Positions 1 to 8,579 of a stretch of 64,000 nucleotides of DNA are shown here, piece after piece. Each line of letters opens with the position of its first letter. Positions within the stretch are counted from its first letter, which is position 1. The DNA lies in NCBI RefSeq assembly GCF_001439605.1, contig NZ_LMBX01000014.1, forward strand, positions 79,011 to 143,010, written 5' to 3'. The DNA comes from Cytobacillus praedii (lineage in GTDB: Bacteria > Bacillota > Bacilli > Bacillales > Cytobacillaceae). The notes beneath the pieces are model-generated. The model was not told where the DNA came from. It was given only the letters and a program-made list of their open reading frames with translations, and did no database searches. The position numbers and the translations under genes were made by a program.

Positions 1-97
1 GGTTATTTCATATAACTCTGTGGTTTTTTTGTTTGATTTATATAACAAATATTTAATTCCAGTTGTTATTTTCAACATTATAACTGGAGGTAATCAA

Positions 98-1153
98 ATG
101 GATTTACAAACACTTGGTTGGAACGATTTTTTCAAAGAAACATTTTTTCTGTATCAAGAAAAGGGCCTTCACCCTGGAAGAGTTATTTCACGAAAAAATA
201 ATAATTATGTAATCATTTGCGAAGAGAAGCTAGCTCTAGCCAAGATAACTGGGAAATTCCGATATAATACCCAAACTAACAAAGATTTCCCCACAGTTGG
301 TGATTGGGTAGCTTTGGAAATGAAAAAACAAAGTAGTCATTTATTAATCCATGCAGTCTTGCCAAGAGAAAATGCGTTTGTCAGAAAGTCCCCTATATCT
401 GGAGGAAGAAAACTAAAAGAAGGTGTGGTGATTGGTGGAAAAACAGAGGAGCAAATTATAGCCTCTAACATTAATACTGCATTTATAGTAATTGGTTTAG
501 ATAATAATTTTGAAATTCGGAGAATTGAAAGATATTTAACTTTGGTTTATCACAGCAATATAAATCCAGTCATCATCTTAAATAAACTAGACCTATGTTT
601 TTCATTGGATGATTATATAAAACAAGTGAAAGACATTGCTGGTATGGTACCTGTCCATCCTATAAGTGCTGAAAAAGGAATGAACATGGATGTATTTTCA
701 AATTATTTACTCCCCGGAAAGACTGTTGTGTTCTTAGGTTCATCGGGTGTTGGAAAATCAACGATAACTAATTATTTGTTAGGGGATGAAAAACAAAAGA
801 AGCAATCCATTAGTAAGTCAACTGGAAAAGGGAGACACACAACAACGAGTGTGGAACTTATTCTTCATCATTCAAACGGAATGATCATAGATACTCCAGG
901 TGTAAGAGAACTGCAACTTTGGGGAGATGAAGAAATTCTTGATCAAAGCTTTGAGGATATTAAACAATTAATCTATCATTGCAAGTTCAATAATTGTCAC
1001 CATCAAAAAGAACCCGGCTGCGCAATTCAAAAAGCAATAGAGGATAATCTATTAAGCAGAAGTCGCTTTGAAAGCTATCAAAAACAGTTATTTGAATTAC
1101 AAAGATTGCGTACAAAAAGAAGAGATTTTGAGAAAAAATTAAACAAAAAATAA
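98..1153 (+). CDS. rsgA: RsgA-type circularly permuted ribosome-assembly GTPase (extra copy)
   Basis: This 351-residue protein has the RsgA/YjeQ/YloQ fold, a GTPase that proofreads late 30S assembly. An N-terminal OB-fold part (about 20-75) precedes a GTPase core in permuted order: G4 NKLD at 162-165, then G1 GSSGVGKST at 214-222, then G3 DTPG at 265-268. A C-terminal zinc knuckle carries C295, C300, H302 and C308. The ATG at 98 is chosen because GGAGG lies at 86-90; an in-frame start at 20 lacks such a site. The housekeeping rsgA of Bacillus normally sits beside prpC-prkC, and those genes are absent here, so this is probably a paralogue (inference). The family call is secure; the ribosomal role is by homology. 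Confidence 0.93.
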   Translation: MDLQTLGWNDFFKETFFLYQEKGLHPGRVISRKNNNYVIICEEKLALAKITGKFRYNTQTNKDFPTVGDWVALEMKKQSSHLLIHAVLPRENAFVRKSPISGGRKLKEGVVIGGKTEEQIIASNINTAFIVIGLDNNFEIRRIERYLTLVYHSNINPVIILNKLDLCFSLDDYIKQVKDIAGMVPVHPISAEKGMNMDVFSNYLLPGKTVVFLGSSGVGKSTITNYLLGDEKQKKQSISKSTGKGRHTTTSVELILHHSNGMIIDTPGVRELQLWGDEEILDQSFEDIKQLIYHCKFNNCHHQKEPGCAIQKAIEDNLLSRSRFESYQKQLFELQRLRTKRRDFEKKLNKK

Positions 1154-1185
1154 TGCAAATTAGATAAATAAGGAGTTGTCTGTTT

Positions 1186-2169
1186 ATGTTGAAATTAAAA
1201 TATCTTTTTGATAATGCGGATTTAGCAGAAATGTTATTAGGAAACTGGGAATATGATAAAGAATCTATTGATATGTTTAAATATTATAGGATATCTTCAA
1301 ATGCTATTTATCCGTTTCAATCACGAAACAAGATACACATGCTAAGATATTCCCCAAAATCAGAGAAATGCCAGGATAATATTTTAGCAGAACTTGAATT
1401 TATTTCATATCTGCGTTCGAAACAGTATGGGGTTTTAGAAACTGCTCTATCAAAAAATGGGGAGGAACTTATTGAAGCACAAACCCCTTGGGGCGATTAT
1501 CTTGCTTCTGTATTTAAACGTGTAGCAGGCGTACAGCTTAACAAGACCGAGTTAAGTGATATCATCCTTTTCAATTATGGAAAAGCATTAGGTAAACTTC
1601 ATCAGTTATCAAGTGAGTATCAGCCAATTAAAAGCAAACGATGGTCATACAGTGACGTGTTAAATTGGATTCATCATACTCTAGTTGATTTACCAGATGA
1701 AACATCAGCTTTAATGGAAACAAAATTACTGCAAGACTATTTTCACTCTATTCCTATTACAAAAGCCAATTTTGGGCTGATTCATTATGATTTTGAATAT
1801 GATAATGTATTCTACGATGAAGCGTCTAACTCTTGTAATGTGATTGACTTTGATGATGCAATGTATCACTGGTACGTAATGGATATTGTGCAAGCACTAG
1901 ACAGTATGCAAGATTGTATTCCGATTGAATTGTTTCAGCAAAAAAAGCAATGTTTCATGGACGGGTATCGTACAGAATATGGAGTTCCAGAAGATATGCT
2001 GTCCTTAATACCAGCTTGCAGACGTTTTGCCAATTTATATGGTTATGTTCGAGTATTAAGATCGATTGAGGAAAAGTGGGAAAATGAACCAGAATGGCTA
2101 GTAAGTTTGAGAGCGGAATTAATAAAGGGTATGAAAGAAGAATCTTCTTGGTTTGGTATGAATATTTAA
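1186..2169 (+). CDS. Aminoglycoside phosphotransferase (APH)-fold kinase
   Basis: This 327-residue protein has the APH/choline-kinase fold. The catalytic loop is H200-Y-D202-x4-N207, and the magnesium-binding D221 lies in IDFDD at 220-224. The start follows AAGGAG with good spacing. The substrate cannot be read from sequence. Many chromosomal Bacillus members of this family are small-molecule kinases of unknown target rather than resistance enzymes. It lies 32 nt after rsgA on the same strand and may be co-transcribed. A terminator-like hairpin follows at 2209. Confidence 0.85.
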   Translation: MLKLKYLFDNADLAEMLLGNWEYDKESIDMFKYYRISSNAIYPFQSRNKIHMLRYSPKSEKCQDNILAELEFISYLRSKQYGVLETALSKNGEELIEAQTPWGDYLASVFKRVAGVQLNKTELSDIILFNYGKALGKLHQLSSEYQPIKSKRWSYSDVLNWIHHTLVDLPDETSALMETKLLQDYFHSIPITKANFGLIHYDFEYDNVFYDEASNSCNVIDFDDAMYHWYVMDIVQALDSMQDCIPIELFQQKKQCFMDGYRTEYGVPEDMLSLIPACRRFANLYGYVRVLRSIEEKWENEPEWLVSLRAELIKGMKEESSWFGMNI

Positions 2170-2208
2170 ATTTTGAAGTTTGCATAAAAGGTTTTTTTCA
2201 AAAATAGG

Positions 2209-2237
2209 ACGCAAATCCGGAATAAGATTTGCGTTCT
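2209..2237 (+). terminator. Hairpin after the APH-fold kinase
   Basis: ACGCAAATC and GATTTGCGT form a 9-bp stem with a short loop, 40 nt past the kinase stop. The U-run is weak. Confidence 0.55.
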
Positions 2238-2284
2238 ATCTGAATCGGTTCAGTTAGCGAACAAATAAATCGGGAGATTCAACA

Positions 2285-2533
2285 TTGATTCTTGAAAGAG
2301 CAATGTTACAGGTAAACAAGGGAAAGGAGTATGAATTTGAAAATGCTTTTCGCTAAGGCATCACCTATCAATTCTTCTATGAAAGGCTAGATCTCATATA
2401 ACTGCAAGTTTGTGAAGTATTGGGGCACTGAGAAAGTATGGATGATCACATAATTAGAATTCATCAGTCCTCAGAATACCAGGAATGGGAAAATTTTACA
2501 CTTCATTTTTACAACCCTTTCCCTTTTGTTTAA
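2285..2533 (+). pseudogene. Degenerate antibiotic-biosynthesis-monooxygenase (ABM) domain protein
   Basis: Three reading frames in succession give pieces of a single small ABM-domain protein. The pieces are ILERAMLQVNKGKEYEFENA from a TTG at 2285, then KASPINSSMKG, then MDDHIIRIHQSSEYQEWENF ending in HFYNPFP before a stop at 2531. The order and content match the usual layout of this family of about 95 residues (conserved stretches around ASP-SMKG, DH, EYQ-W and HFY-PFP). At least two frameshifts and an internal stop break it. No intact ORF is present, so it is a dead gene. The original activity was probably a small monooxygenase or haem-degrading type. Confidence 0.75.
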
Positions 2534-2937
2534 CATTTTCATGGTAACTTTTTCGAAATAAGTATATTCCATAAATGGGCGCGTTTATTTAAGAACGCGT
2601 CTTTTTTATGTACAAGATAAGTGAATATTGTAGTTTCAAACTTATTAAATATAAGTTGTTCTTAACAAAGGTTGAACGTCCTATCTAAACATTCTTAAAA
2701 AAATATAAAAAGAGGAGAAGGAAGGGGTAAAGAAGGGATTCAGCTGTTTCAAATGGAAAGGATTAAATGGCTAGTATATTTGAAAAATTGATTAGCCTAT
2801 ATTCATTTAGTATAGTTAAGGTTATGGGTTATAAATGGACTAAAATATTCTGAACGTATCTAGTATTTCCACTGCTTACACAATCCAAAGAGAGGTTGTT
2901 TGGTTCTACTAATAGTTAAATTAAAGGAGTCGATTAT
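2534..2937. other. Gene-free spacer with a terminator-like hairpin
   Basis: An AT-rich stretch holds no supported gene. At about 2579-2606 GCGCGTT and AACGCGT pair around a short loop, followed by TTTTTT, which looks like a rho-independent terminator, perhaps left from the dead ABM gene. The 3' end carries AAAGGAG, the binding site for the VOC gene at 2938. Confidence 0.5.
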
Positions 2938-3336
2938 ATGGAAAAGGTCACACCATTTTTAATGTTCCAAGATGGCAAGGCAGAAGAAGCGATGAATCAT
3001 TACGTATCAATCATTGAAGACTCAGAAATTACAAGTGTTGTTCGCTATGGAAAGAATGAAACAGGGAATGAAGGAACAGTAATGCAGGCTACTTTTTCCT
3101 TAAAGGGGCAAGAATTTATGTGCATTGACAGCAATGTGAAGCATCAGTTTTCTTTTACTCCTTCGTTCTCAATTTTTGTTACTTGTGACACTGAGGAGGA
3201 GCTTGACGATCTTTATGGAAAACTCATCATAGATGGGCAAGCATTAATGCCATTAGGTGACTATGGTTTCAGTAAGAAGTTTGGCTGGCTAAATGATCGG
3301 TTTGGTGTCTCTTGGCAGCTAAATCTCCCGAAATAA
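2938..3336 (+). CDS. PhnB-like VOC family protein
   Basis: This 132-residue single-domain protein belongs to the VOC/glyoxalase superfamily, PhnB-like or '3-demethylubiquinone-9 3-methyltransferase' Pfam type. The N-terminus has the family pattern TPFLMFQDGKAEEAMNHYVS, and the C-terminus has the typical GDYGFSKKFGWLNDRFGVSWQL. The start is fixed by AAAGGAG about 10 nt upstream. Despite the Pfam name these small proteins are not proven methyltransferases and their substrates are mostly unknown. It is monocistronic with its own terminator. Confidence 0.88.
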   Translation: MEKVTPFLMFQDGKAEEAMNHYVSIIEDSEITSVVRYGKNETGNEGTVMQATFSLKGQEFMCIDSNVKHQFSFTPSFSIFVTCDTEEELDDLYGKLIIDGQALMPLGDYGFSKKFGWLNDRFGVSWQLNLPK

Positions 3337-3351
3337 AATACATATTTGGAA

Positions 3352-3386
3352 AAGCACGGACAAATCTTCCGTGCTTTATTATTTGT
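3352..3386 (+). terminator. Rho-independent terminator of the VOC gene
   Basis: AAGCACGGA and TCCGTGCTT form a 9-bp stem with a 7-nt loop, followed by a T-rich tract. Confidence 0.8.
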
Positions 3387-3598
3387 CGTGTTTTTATAGG
3401 AATTATTGTTGAAATAACCTACAGATATTTTTTTTCTTTTTGAAAAAGTATTTTATAAAAACAAACATTGAAATATAAAATCGAGTTGAAAAATTTCATA
3501 TTTGAGCGCATTAAATCAAACGGTACTCTTCAAGATGTTGAGAATTGCTTAGTAAAAGAACTTAAAAATAAGAGGTCGATTTCAAGCAATGAAAAAAA

Positions 3599-3874
3599 CT
3601 AACAAATAGTTGTTTCACCTTTAGTTATCGTCCCATCTTGGTCATCTATGAAGTCAGTTCCATTCTCGCAGTTTTCTTTATTTTCCCATTTAACAATATA
3701 TTCATTTCCCTTATGCCTAACTGATATTACTTCAACTTTACCAATGTTTTTAGTGTGTTCTTTTAATACGATTGATTCTGCTTCTTCTTCAGAGATTTTC
3801 GGCTCTGAGTAATTATTACAACTACTCATTACTAAAATTAACGATAGAGAAAATGAAAACACTATTCTTTTCAA
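3599..3874 (-). CDS. Small lipoprotein of unknown function
   Basis: This 91-residue protein has a short basic N-terminus, a hydrophobic stretch and a lipobox-like VMSSC with the cysteine at about 19, so it should be lipid-anchored outside the cell. The mature part is acidic and resembles small peptidase-propeptide-like (PepSY-like) or uncharacterised Bacillus lipoproteins: ISEEEAESIVLKEH followed by a VEVISVRHKGNEYIVKWE strand pair. It starts with TTG behind GGGGGTGG. It stands alone between positively oriented neighbours. No specific function can be given. Confidence 0.7.
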   Translation of the reverse strand: MKRIVFSFSLSLILVMSSCNNYSEPKISEEEAESIVLKEHTKNIGKVEVISVRHKGNEYIVKWENKENCENGTDFIDDQDGTITKGETTIC

Positions 3875-4230
3875 AAATTTCCACCCCCATATTTATTTTG
3901 ACGCTAGCACTAGTATAGATGTTTCAAACAACAACCTTTCTATACAACTTTTTTAGGAGATTTCTAGTTCCTAATAGGGTGTTCTAAACATAGAAGATTA
4001 TAGTGAAAGAAATAATATTGATTTTTCATCATAAAGTTAATTTGAAAATCCCTTGTCTTTTCTGAATGTTTTTATCAATAATTGGAGCAGATGATTGTTG
4101 AAATAAACTTTGTCATATTGGCACTTTTTATTTAAAAAGCAGGAGATTGCAGTTTAAAGTCGTATTAAATTAGTAAAATTACAAATTTTGGGTTATCAGA
4201 ATGAGAAATGAATAAAACGGGGGATGTAGA
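3875..4230. other. Intergenic region between divergent genes
   Basis: These 356 bp separate the minus-strand lipoprotein gene from the plus-strand acetyltransferase gene, so both promoters should lie here. I see no convincing riboswitch, repeat or gene remnant. Confidence 0.5.
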
Positions 4231-4749
4231 ATGCCAAATAACTTACTATCTATGTTGAGGGATTATGAAGTGTCTGTAGCTACGAGTAAAGAAGCAGACC
4301 ATATACTAGGACTTTTAAAAGAAGTTGCAAAATGGCTGAAAGAAAAGGGGATTGATCAATGGGGATTTCTGGCAGGTGGAGGAGAAGATGATGAAGTAAG
4401 ACAAGCAATAAATAATAAAGAGACTTTTATTGTTAAAAGAGATGGAGAGATTGTGGCTACGTTTACGCTGTATCAGTCACAAAGCTCATGGGACAAATAT
4501 ATCTGGGGAAATTTAAATAATGAAGCTGTATACCTTCACAGATTAGCTATAACCCGTTCTAAAATTGGTTCCGGTCTAGGAAAGGAAGTATTGCTCTGGT
4601 TGGAAACTTATCTTAAAAAAGAAGGGAAAAATACAATCAGATTAGATTGCGTAGGGAGTAATAGTAAATTAAATGAATTTTATCGCAGTAATGGTTTTGA
4701 AAATGTAGGTACTGTTGATGGACATTCTATGTTTCAAAAGAACTTCTAA
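4231..4749 (+). CDS. GNAT family N-acetyltransferase
   Basis: This 172-residue protein has a GNAT fold. The acetyl-CoA binding segment is LHRLAITRSKIGSGLGKEVL at about 107-126, and a late NSKLNEFYRSNGFENVG segment is typical of the family's final helix-strand. The N-terminal half has a recognisable DILGLLKEVAKWLKEKGIDQWG-type region seen in small-molecule acetyltransferases of bacilli. Its substrate is unknown. It starts at ATG 4231 behind a purine-rich GGGGG stretch and appears monocistronic. Confidence 0.88.
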   Translation: MPNNLLSMLRDYEVSVATSKEADHILGLLKEVAKWLKEKGIDQWGFLAGGGEDDEVRQAINNKETFIVKRDGEIVATFTLYQSQSSWDKYIWGNLNNEAVYLHRLAITRSKIGSGLGKEVLLWLETYLKKEGKNTIRLDCVGSNSKLNEFYRSNGFENVGTVDGHSMFQKNF

Positions 4750-4960
4750 GTGATGATGATTTTGATTGGAAATACCTTGATAGTAAACTAGAGTAAAAGA
4801 AAGAGCTTCATTCGTCTTTACCTGTAGGAAAGTTATATCAGCCCACTAATATTTAAATTAGCATCTAATTAAGTTATTTCTATTTTTTCAGTTAGAGATT
4901 GTTTAAAGGAACTAATATCGGAATGAGCGGTAAAAAAACAATATTCCTAAGAAAAAAATA

Positions 4961-4995
4961 AAAAGCATTCTTGGTATGAACCTCGAATGCTTTTT
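4961..4995 (-). terminator. Terminator of the ywbE operon
   Basis: AAAAGCATTC and GAATGCTTTT pair around a 14-nt loop. Read on the minus strand the stem is followed by a T-rich tract. Confidence 0.8.
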
Positions 4996-5001
4996 GCCTT
5001 C

Positions 5002-5199
5002 TTAATTAGAATGAATGAACTGGACTCTTCCAATTTGCCCATCTGTTAATCGAACTTTAATTCCATGTGGATGTGTACCTGAATTGGTGAGGATATCTTT
5101 AACGACTCCTCTTGTAAGTTTTCCAGTTCTTTGATCTGCCTTCAATACAATATCTACAGTAATTCCTGGTGAAATGTCTTTACGATTTGTTCCATTCAT
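5002..5199 (-). CDS. ywbE: YwbE family protein
   Basis: This 65-residue protein matches the YwbE (DUF2196) family over its full length. It has the typical core ISPGITVDIVLKADQRTGKL and a C-terminus built around GTHPHGIKVRL and GRVQ. The family is a small beta-rich protein of unknown role, common in bacilli. The ATG shares one base with the upstream gene's stop (TAATG at 5201-5197), which suggests translational coupling. Confidence 0.9.
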   Translation of the reverse strand: MNGTNRKDISPGITVDIVLKADQRTGKLTRGVVKDILTNSGTHPHGIKVRLTDGQIGRVQFIHSN

Positions 5200-5393
5200 T
5201 AGCTGCCCATTTTTCTGCGGGTATTGCTTGGTTTCTTTGTTTGCTGACTTTTCATTTTCTTTGCAGAAAGGTCAACATTTGATTTACCTTTACCAGAAGT
5301 GTTTTGGTTCTTTTTGTTTTCAAGCTGTTTTTTCATTGCCTCTTGCAAGCTTACTTTCTTTTTTTGAGCATCTGATTGATTGTTTTCTGTCAT
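5199..5393 (-). CDS. Small basic protein co-transcribed with ywbE
   Basis: This 64-residue, very hydrophilic protein is rich in K, Q, S and N (KKKVSLQEAMKKQLENKKN, then KPSNTRRKMG at the end). It has no hydrophobic segment and no motif I recognise, and is probably disordered. The ATG follows GGAGG at good spacing, and the one-base overlap with ywbE shows it is a real first cistron. A nucleic-acid-binding role would fit its charge, but that is a guess. Confidence 0.75.
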   Translation of the reverse strand: MTENNQSDAQKKKVSLQEAMKKQLENKKNQNTSGKGKSNVDLSAKKMKSQQTKKPSNTRRKMGS

Positions 5394-5552
5394 CTAAAAT
5401 TCCTCCATTTGGAATATGTTAGTTAGAAGTATAATCTATTTATGAAATTTATGAAAGTACAAAGAATGGATGAATGATCTCTTTAATGAATTATTTAATC
5501 ATTCTTTCCAGGAAAACAGATATAATTATTTTATTATCCAGAGGTGAAAAGC

Positions 5553-6275
5553 ATGAGTACACAGAATAAATTAAATCCTATTGAAGCTGCAATTCATTTT
5601 ATCAGCAAACACTTTTCTGATTGCCATGGCGCATTATTAGCTGGGAGTGTAGTTCGTGGAGAAGCAACAGAAACATCGGACCTTGATATTATCATATTCG
5701 ATAATACTATTAATTCGTCTTATAGGGAGTCGTTGATAGACCAAGGATGGGCGATAGAGGTTTTTGTACATAACCTAACCACATATAAATATTTTTTTGA
5801 AAGTGATAGGAAAAGAGCCAGACCCTCTTTACCCAGGATGGTTTTTGAAGGAATGATCCTAAAAGATGAGGGAATAGTAGATTCTATAAAAACAGAAGCG
5901 AAGAACTTATTAGATAATGGACCAGAAAAATGGTCAGATGAAACAATGACGACAAAGCGTTATTTTATAACGGATGCATTGGATGATTTTATTGGCTGTT
6001 CGAATCGGGCGGAGGAACTTTTTATTGCAAATACACTTGCAGAATTGACTTGTGAGTTTATTTTAAGAACAAATAAACAATGGATTGGTACTTCAAAATG
6101 GCTCGTACGTTCATTAAGAAATTATGATGAAGTGTTCGCAAAAAAATTTGTAGAAACATTTGATACTTATTATAAAAGCGGAGAAAAAAGTCAAGTTATT
6201 CAATTAGTTGATTCTATTTTGCAGCCTTTTGGCGGAAGGCTATTTGATGGGTTTTCATTGGGGAAAAGAGAATGA
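5553..6275 (+). CDS. Nucleotidyltransferase-domain protein
   Basis: This 240-residue protein has an N-terminal polymerase-beta-type nucleotidyltransferase core. GSVVRG at 31-36 and SDLD at 42-45 supply the GS and the two carboxylates of the active site. The rest is helical, like the C-terminal domain of aminoglycoside adenylyltransferase-like proteins. ATG 5553 is preferred over GTG 5544 because AGGTG at 5542-5546 is the binding site. The substrate is unknown, and resistance should not be inferred. Confidence 0.82.
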   Translation: MSTQNKLNPIEAAIHFISKHFSDCHGALLAGSVVRGEATETSDLDIIIFDNTINSSYRESLIDQGWAIEVFVHNLTTYKYFFESDRKRARPSLPRMVFEGMILKDEGIVDSIKTEAKNLLDNGPEKWSDETMTTKRYFITDALDDFIGCSNRAEELFIANTLAELTCEFILRTNKQWIGTSKWLVRSLRNYDEVFAKKFVETFDTYYKSGEKSQVIQLVDSILQPFGGRLFDGFSLGKRE

Positions 6276-6366
6276 CTAATTTTAATAAAAAGTATATGTT
6301 AGTTTAAAGTTATAGTCTTACTATAAAGATTGTTCCTAAATCAATGATGAATAAGGAGGTTAACTA

Positions 6367-7443
6367 GTGAAAACAATCGTATTTACCGGTGGCGGGTCGG
6401 CTGGTCATGTAACACCAAACATGGCCATAATCAAGGAATTGAATAAGGATTGGGACATCCATTATATCGGTTCAAAAAAAGGGATAGAAAAAGAGTTAAT
6501 ACAACGAATAAGTATTCCTTACTATGAAATTCACAGCGGCAAGTTAAGAAGATATGCAGATAAAGAAAACTTGATTGATATTTTTAAGGTTATTAAGGGG
6601 TGCATTGAAGCAAGATCCCTCTTAAAAAAACTAAAACCAGACTTAGTTTTTTCTAAAGGCGGATTCGTTTCTGTACCTGTCATTTTAGCTGCAAAAAGTC
6701 TAAGAATACCTATTTATATTCATGAAAGTGACATGTCTCCTGGATTGGCTAATAAAATCTCTCAAAGATTTGCGACAAAAATATTTACCTCTTTTGATGA
6801 GACAAAGAGATATTTTCCTGAGCATAAAACCTTCGTCATCGGATCTCCGGTTAGAAAAGAATTGTTCAACGGGACGGCTGATAAAGGAAGGCAATTTCTT
6901 GGTTTCAGCAGTCGTCTACCGATATTAACGATTATGGGCGGAAGCTTAGGAGCAAAAAAAATAAATGAGGCAGTCCGAGCATCTATTGATAGGCTAACAG
7001 CTAATTATCAAATCGTCCATATATGCGGAAGGGATCACATAGATGAGACTCTTATAATGAATACTAGATATAGACAATTTGAATATGTTCATGATGAACT
7101 GCCAGATATATTAGCTGCAACAGATTTAGTCATTACAAGGGGTGGCTCAAATGCCATATTTGAATTTTTAGCGTTGCATATCCCTATGATAATTATCCCT
7201 CTAGGCTTGCATCAAAGTAGGGGAGATCAAATATTAAATGCTAAAGCATTCGAGGAGAAAGGCTACTCTATTACTATAGAAGAAGAATATTTAAATCAAA
7301 AATCATTAATCAAAACTTTAGATTCCTTAAACAAAAATAAAAGTATATATGATAAAAATATGAAAGATTCCATACAAAGGGATGCTTTGAAAACTCTTGT
7401 AAATGAAATCAATTATTTTACTTCAAGTACTAATAGATTGTGA
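6367..7443 (+). CDS. murG: MurG-type glycosyltransferase (isolated copy)
   Basis: This 358-residue protein aligns over its length with MurG, the GT28 enzyme that adds GlcNAc to lipid I at the inner membrane face to make lipid II. The N-terminal loop GGGSAGHVTP is at 8-17, the acceptor-side motif HESDMSPGLANK is near 119, and the donor-site motifs are GGSLGAKKIN and TRGGSNAIFEFLAL. It starts with GTG behind AAGGAGGT. No other mur or division gene is nearby, so this is probably a second copy beside the one in the mra cluster (inference). Its exact substrate may differ. Confidence 0.88.
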   Translation: MKTIVFTGGGSAGHVTPNMAIIKELNKDWDIHYIGSKKGIEKELIQRISIPYYEIHSGKLRRYADKENLIDIFKVIKGCIEARSLLKKLKPDLVFSKGGFVSVPVILAAKSLRIPIYIHESDMSPGLANKISQRFATKIFTSFDETKRYFPEHKTFVIGSPVRKELFNGTADKGRQFLGFSSRLPILTIMGGSLGAKKINEAVRASIDRLTANYQIVHICGRDHIDETLIMNTRYRQFEYVHDELPDILAATDLVITRGGSNAIFEFLALHIPMIIIPLGLHQSRGDQILNAKAFEEKGYSITIEEEYLNQKSLIKTLDSLNKNKSIYDKNMKDSIQRDALKTLVNEINYFTSSTNRL

Positions 7444-7477
7444 GAAAACTAAAATTTGCAGTGTACAAAAATTACCT

Positions 7478-7516
7478 TTACATTTATAACGTTAGGGTAT
7501 AGAATCTCTATATACC
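7478..7516 (+). promoter_or_regulatory. Promoter and dyad operator of the padR operon
   Basis: TTTACA (7478) and TAGAAT (7500) are separated by 16 nt and fit a sigma-A promoter. The -10 is embedded in nested dyads: TATAGA-N3-TCTATA (7498-7512) within GGTATA-N9-TATACC (7496-7516). The 16-mer at 7499-7514 recurs with two changes at 8529-8544 before the DUF4153 gene. Autorepression by PadR is the natural inference. Confidence 0.6.
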
Positions 7517-7541
7517 TAAAAAAACTAGGTAGGTGATTATT

Positions 7542-7889
7542 GTGTTTAATCGTGAATTGGTTAAAGGGAGTACATCGCTCTTGCTTCTGCAATTATTAGA
7601 GGAGAGGGACATGTATGGCTATGAACTTGTAAAAGAACTAGAGAAACGAAGCGAAAATGAATTTTCTGTTAAAGAAGGAACGCTTTATCCTGCACTTCAT
7701 AAACTTGAAAAACAAGAATATATTGAATGTTATTGGCAGGAACAGAAGAAGGGGCCAGCAAGGAAGTATTATCGTATAACCGAAGCTGGCAAGGAAATGC
7801 TGCTCGAAAAAACCCGTGAATGGAACGAATTTGTATCAGTAATGAACAAGCTGATTGGGAGAAAAAAATATGGAACGGCTAAAGAATGA
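7542..7889 (+). CDS. PadR family transcriptional regulator
   Basis: This 115-residue protein is a PadR-type winged-helix regulator. The recognition region includes [14 protein letters not shown], followed by the diagnostic [20 protein letters not shown] wing region. GTG 7542 is chosen because AGGTAGGTG precedes it by 6-8 nt. It overlaps the next gene by 20 nt. This gene pair (PadR plus HAAS/DUF1700 membrane protein) is common in Firmicutes, where PadR represses the operon and the membrane protein is thought to be involved in sensing. Confidence 0.9.
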   Translation: MFNRELVKGSTSLLLLQLLEERDMYGYELVKELEKRSENEFSVKEGTLYPALHKLEKQEYIECYWQEQKKGPARKYYRITEAGKEMLLEKTREWNEFVSVMNKLIGRKKYGTAKE

Positions 7890-8508
7890 ATTTTTAGCAG
7901 AGTTAGCACAAAGCCTTATTTCTCATCCAGATAAAGAATCAATTTTGAATGATTATGATGCACATCTGGATGAGCTTTTAGTTACGCTTTATACACTTGA
8001 AGACGAATCAGAGATTCGCGATCAAGTGTATTCAAGATTTGGAACACCCAAAGAGATAGCTGACATGTGGAAAGAAGAGCTTTCCGTGACTCCTAGTAAA
8101 ATGAAGTGGCTGTTCGTAGCAGTAAATATATGTTTGTTTGTGGGAGGTGCAATTCTTACTATCGCGCATAATCTCCTTGATTGGGGATGGCTTACGAAAG
8201 TATGGAATCAATTGACATCATTTCCTATCGTAATTGCACTAATATACTCATTTTTTTGGGCGCTGCTAGGCTATGAAATTGGCAGAGGATTTGGACATAA
8301 AGGAAGAAAGCTAATGAAAGGAACCTTTTTAATCGCTTTACTTCCCAATATATTATTAATGATATTAACGGTTTTTAAAATCATCCCACATGAATGGTTT
8401 AGTCCTTTGCTGACAGAATCCTTTATCGGTATTTGTATCATTTTCACGATTCTTTTATACCCCATTTGCCTTATAAGTTACCGTTGGGGGAAAAAAGCTT
8501 CTGTGTAG
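7870..8508 (+). CDS. HAAS/DUF1700-type membrane protein, PadR partner
   Basis: This 212-residue protein has a soluble helical N-terminus (about 1-75) of the HAAS/DUF1700 type, with [20 protein letters not shown] and [14 protein letters not shown]. Four or so membrane segments follow. ATG 7870 follows GGGAG and overlaps padR by 20 nt, so translation is probably coupled. The function is unproven; HAAS domains accompany PadR regulators and membrane stress proteins. Confidence 0.82.
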   Translation: MERLKNEFLAELAQSLISHPDKESILNDYDAHLDELLVTLYTLEDESEIRDQVYSRFGTPKEIADMWKEELSVTPSKMKWLFVAVNICLFVGGAILTIAHNLLDWGWLTKVWNQLTSFPIVIALIYSFFWALLGYEIGRGFGHKGRKLMKGTFLIALLPNILLMILTVFKIIPHEWFSPLLTESFIGICIIFTILLYPICLISYRWGKKASV

Positions 8509-8528
8509 GCTTTTTTTTATTCATATAC

Positions 8529-8544
8529 ATAGAAATTCTATATA
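8529..8544 (+). promoter_or_regulatory. Second copy of the PadR-region dyad
   Basis: ATAGAAATTCTATATA differs at two positions from ATAGAATCTCTATATA at 7499-7514, and contains the perfect 13-bp palindrome ATAGAA-A-TTCTAT. It lies 36 nt before the start of the DUF4153 gene. It is probably a second PadR operator (inference). Confidence 0.5.
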
Positions 8545-8579
8545 TATAGAAAAACTATATTCGTTTGGAGGTTTTAAAC

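Noticed and set aside
1186..2169. Acquired aminoglycoside resistance gene
   Set aside because: The APH fold is clear, but the sequence does not resemble a known resistance enzyme and there are no mobile-element signs around it.
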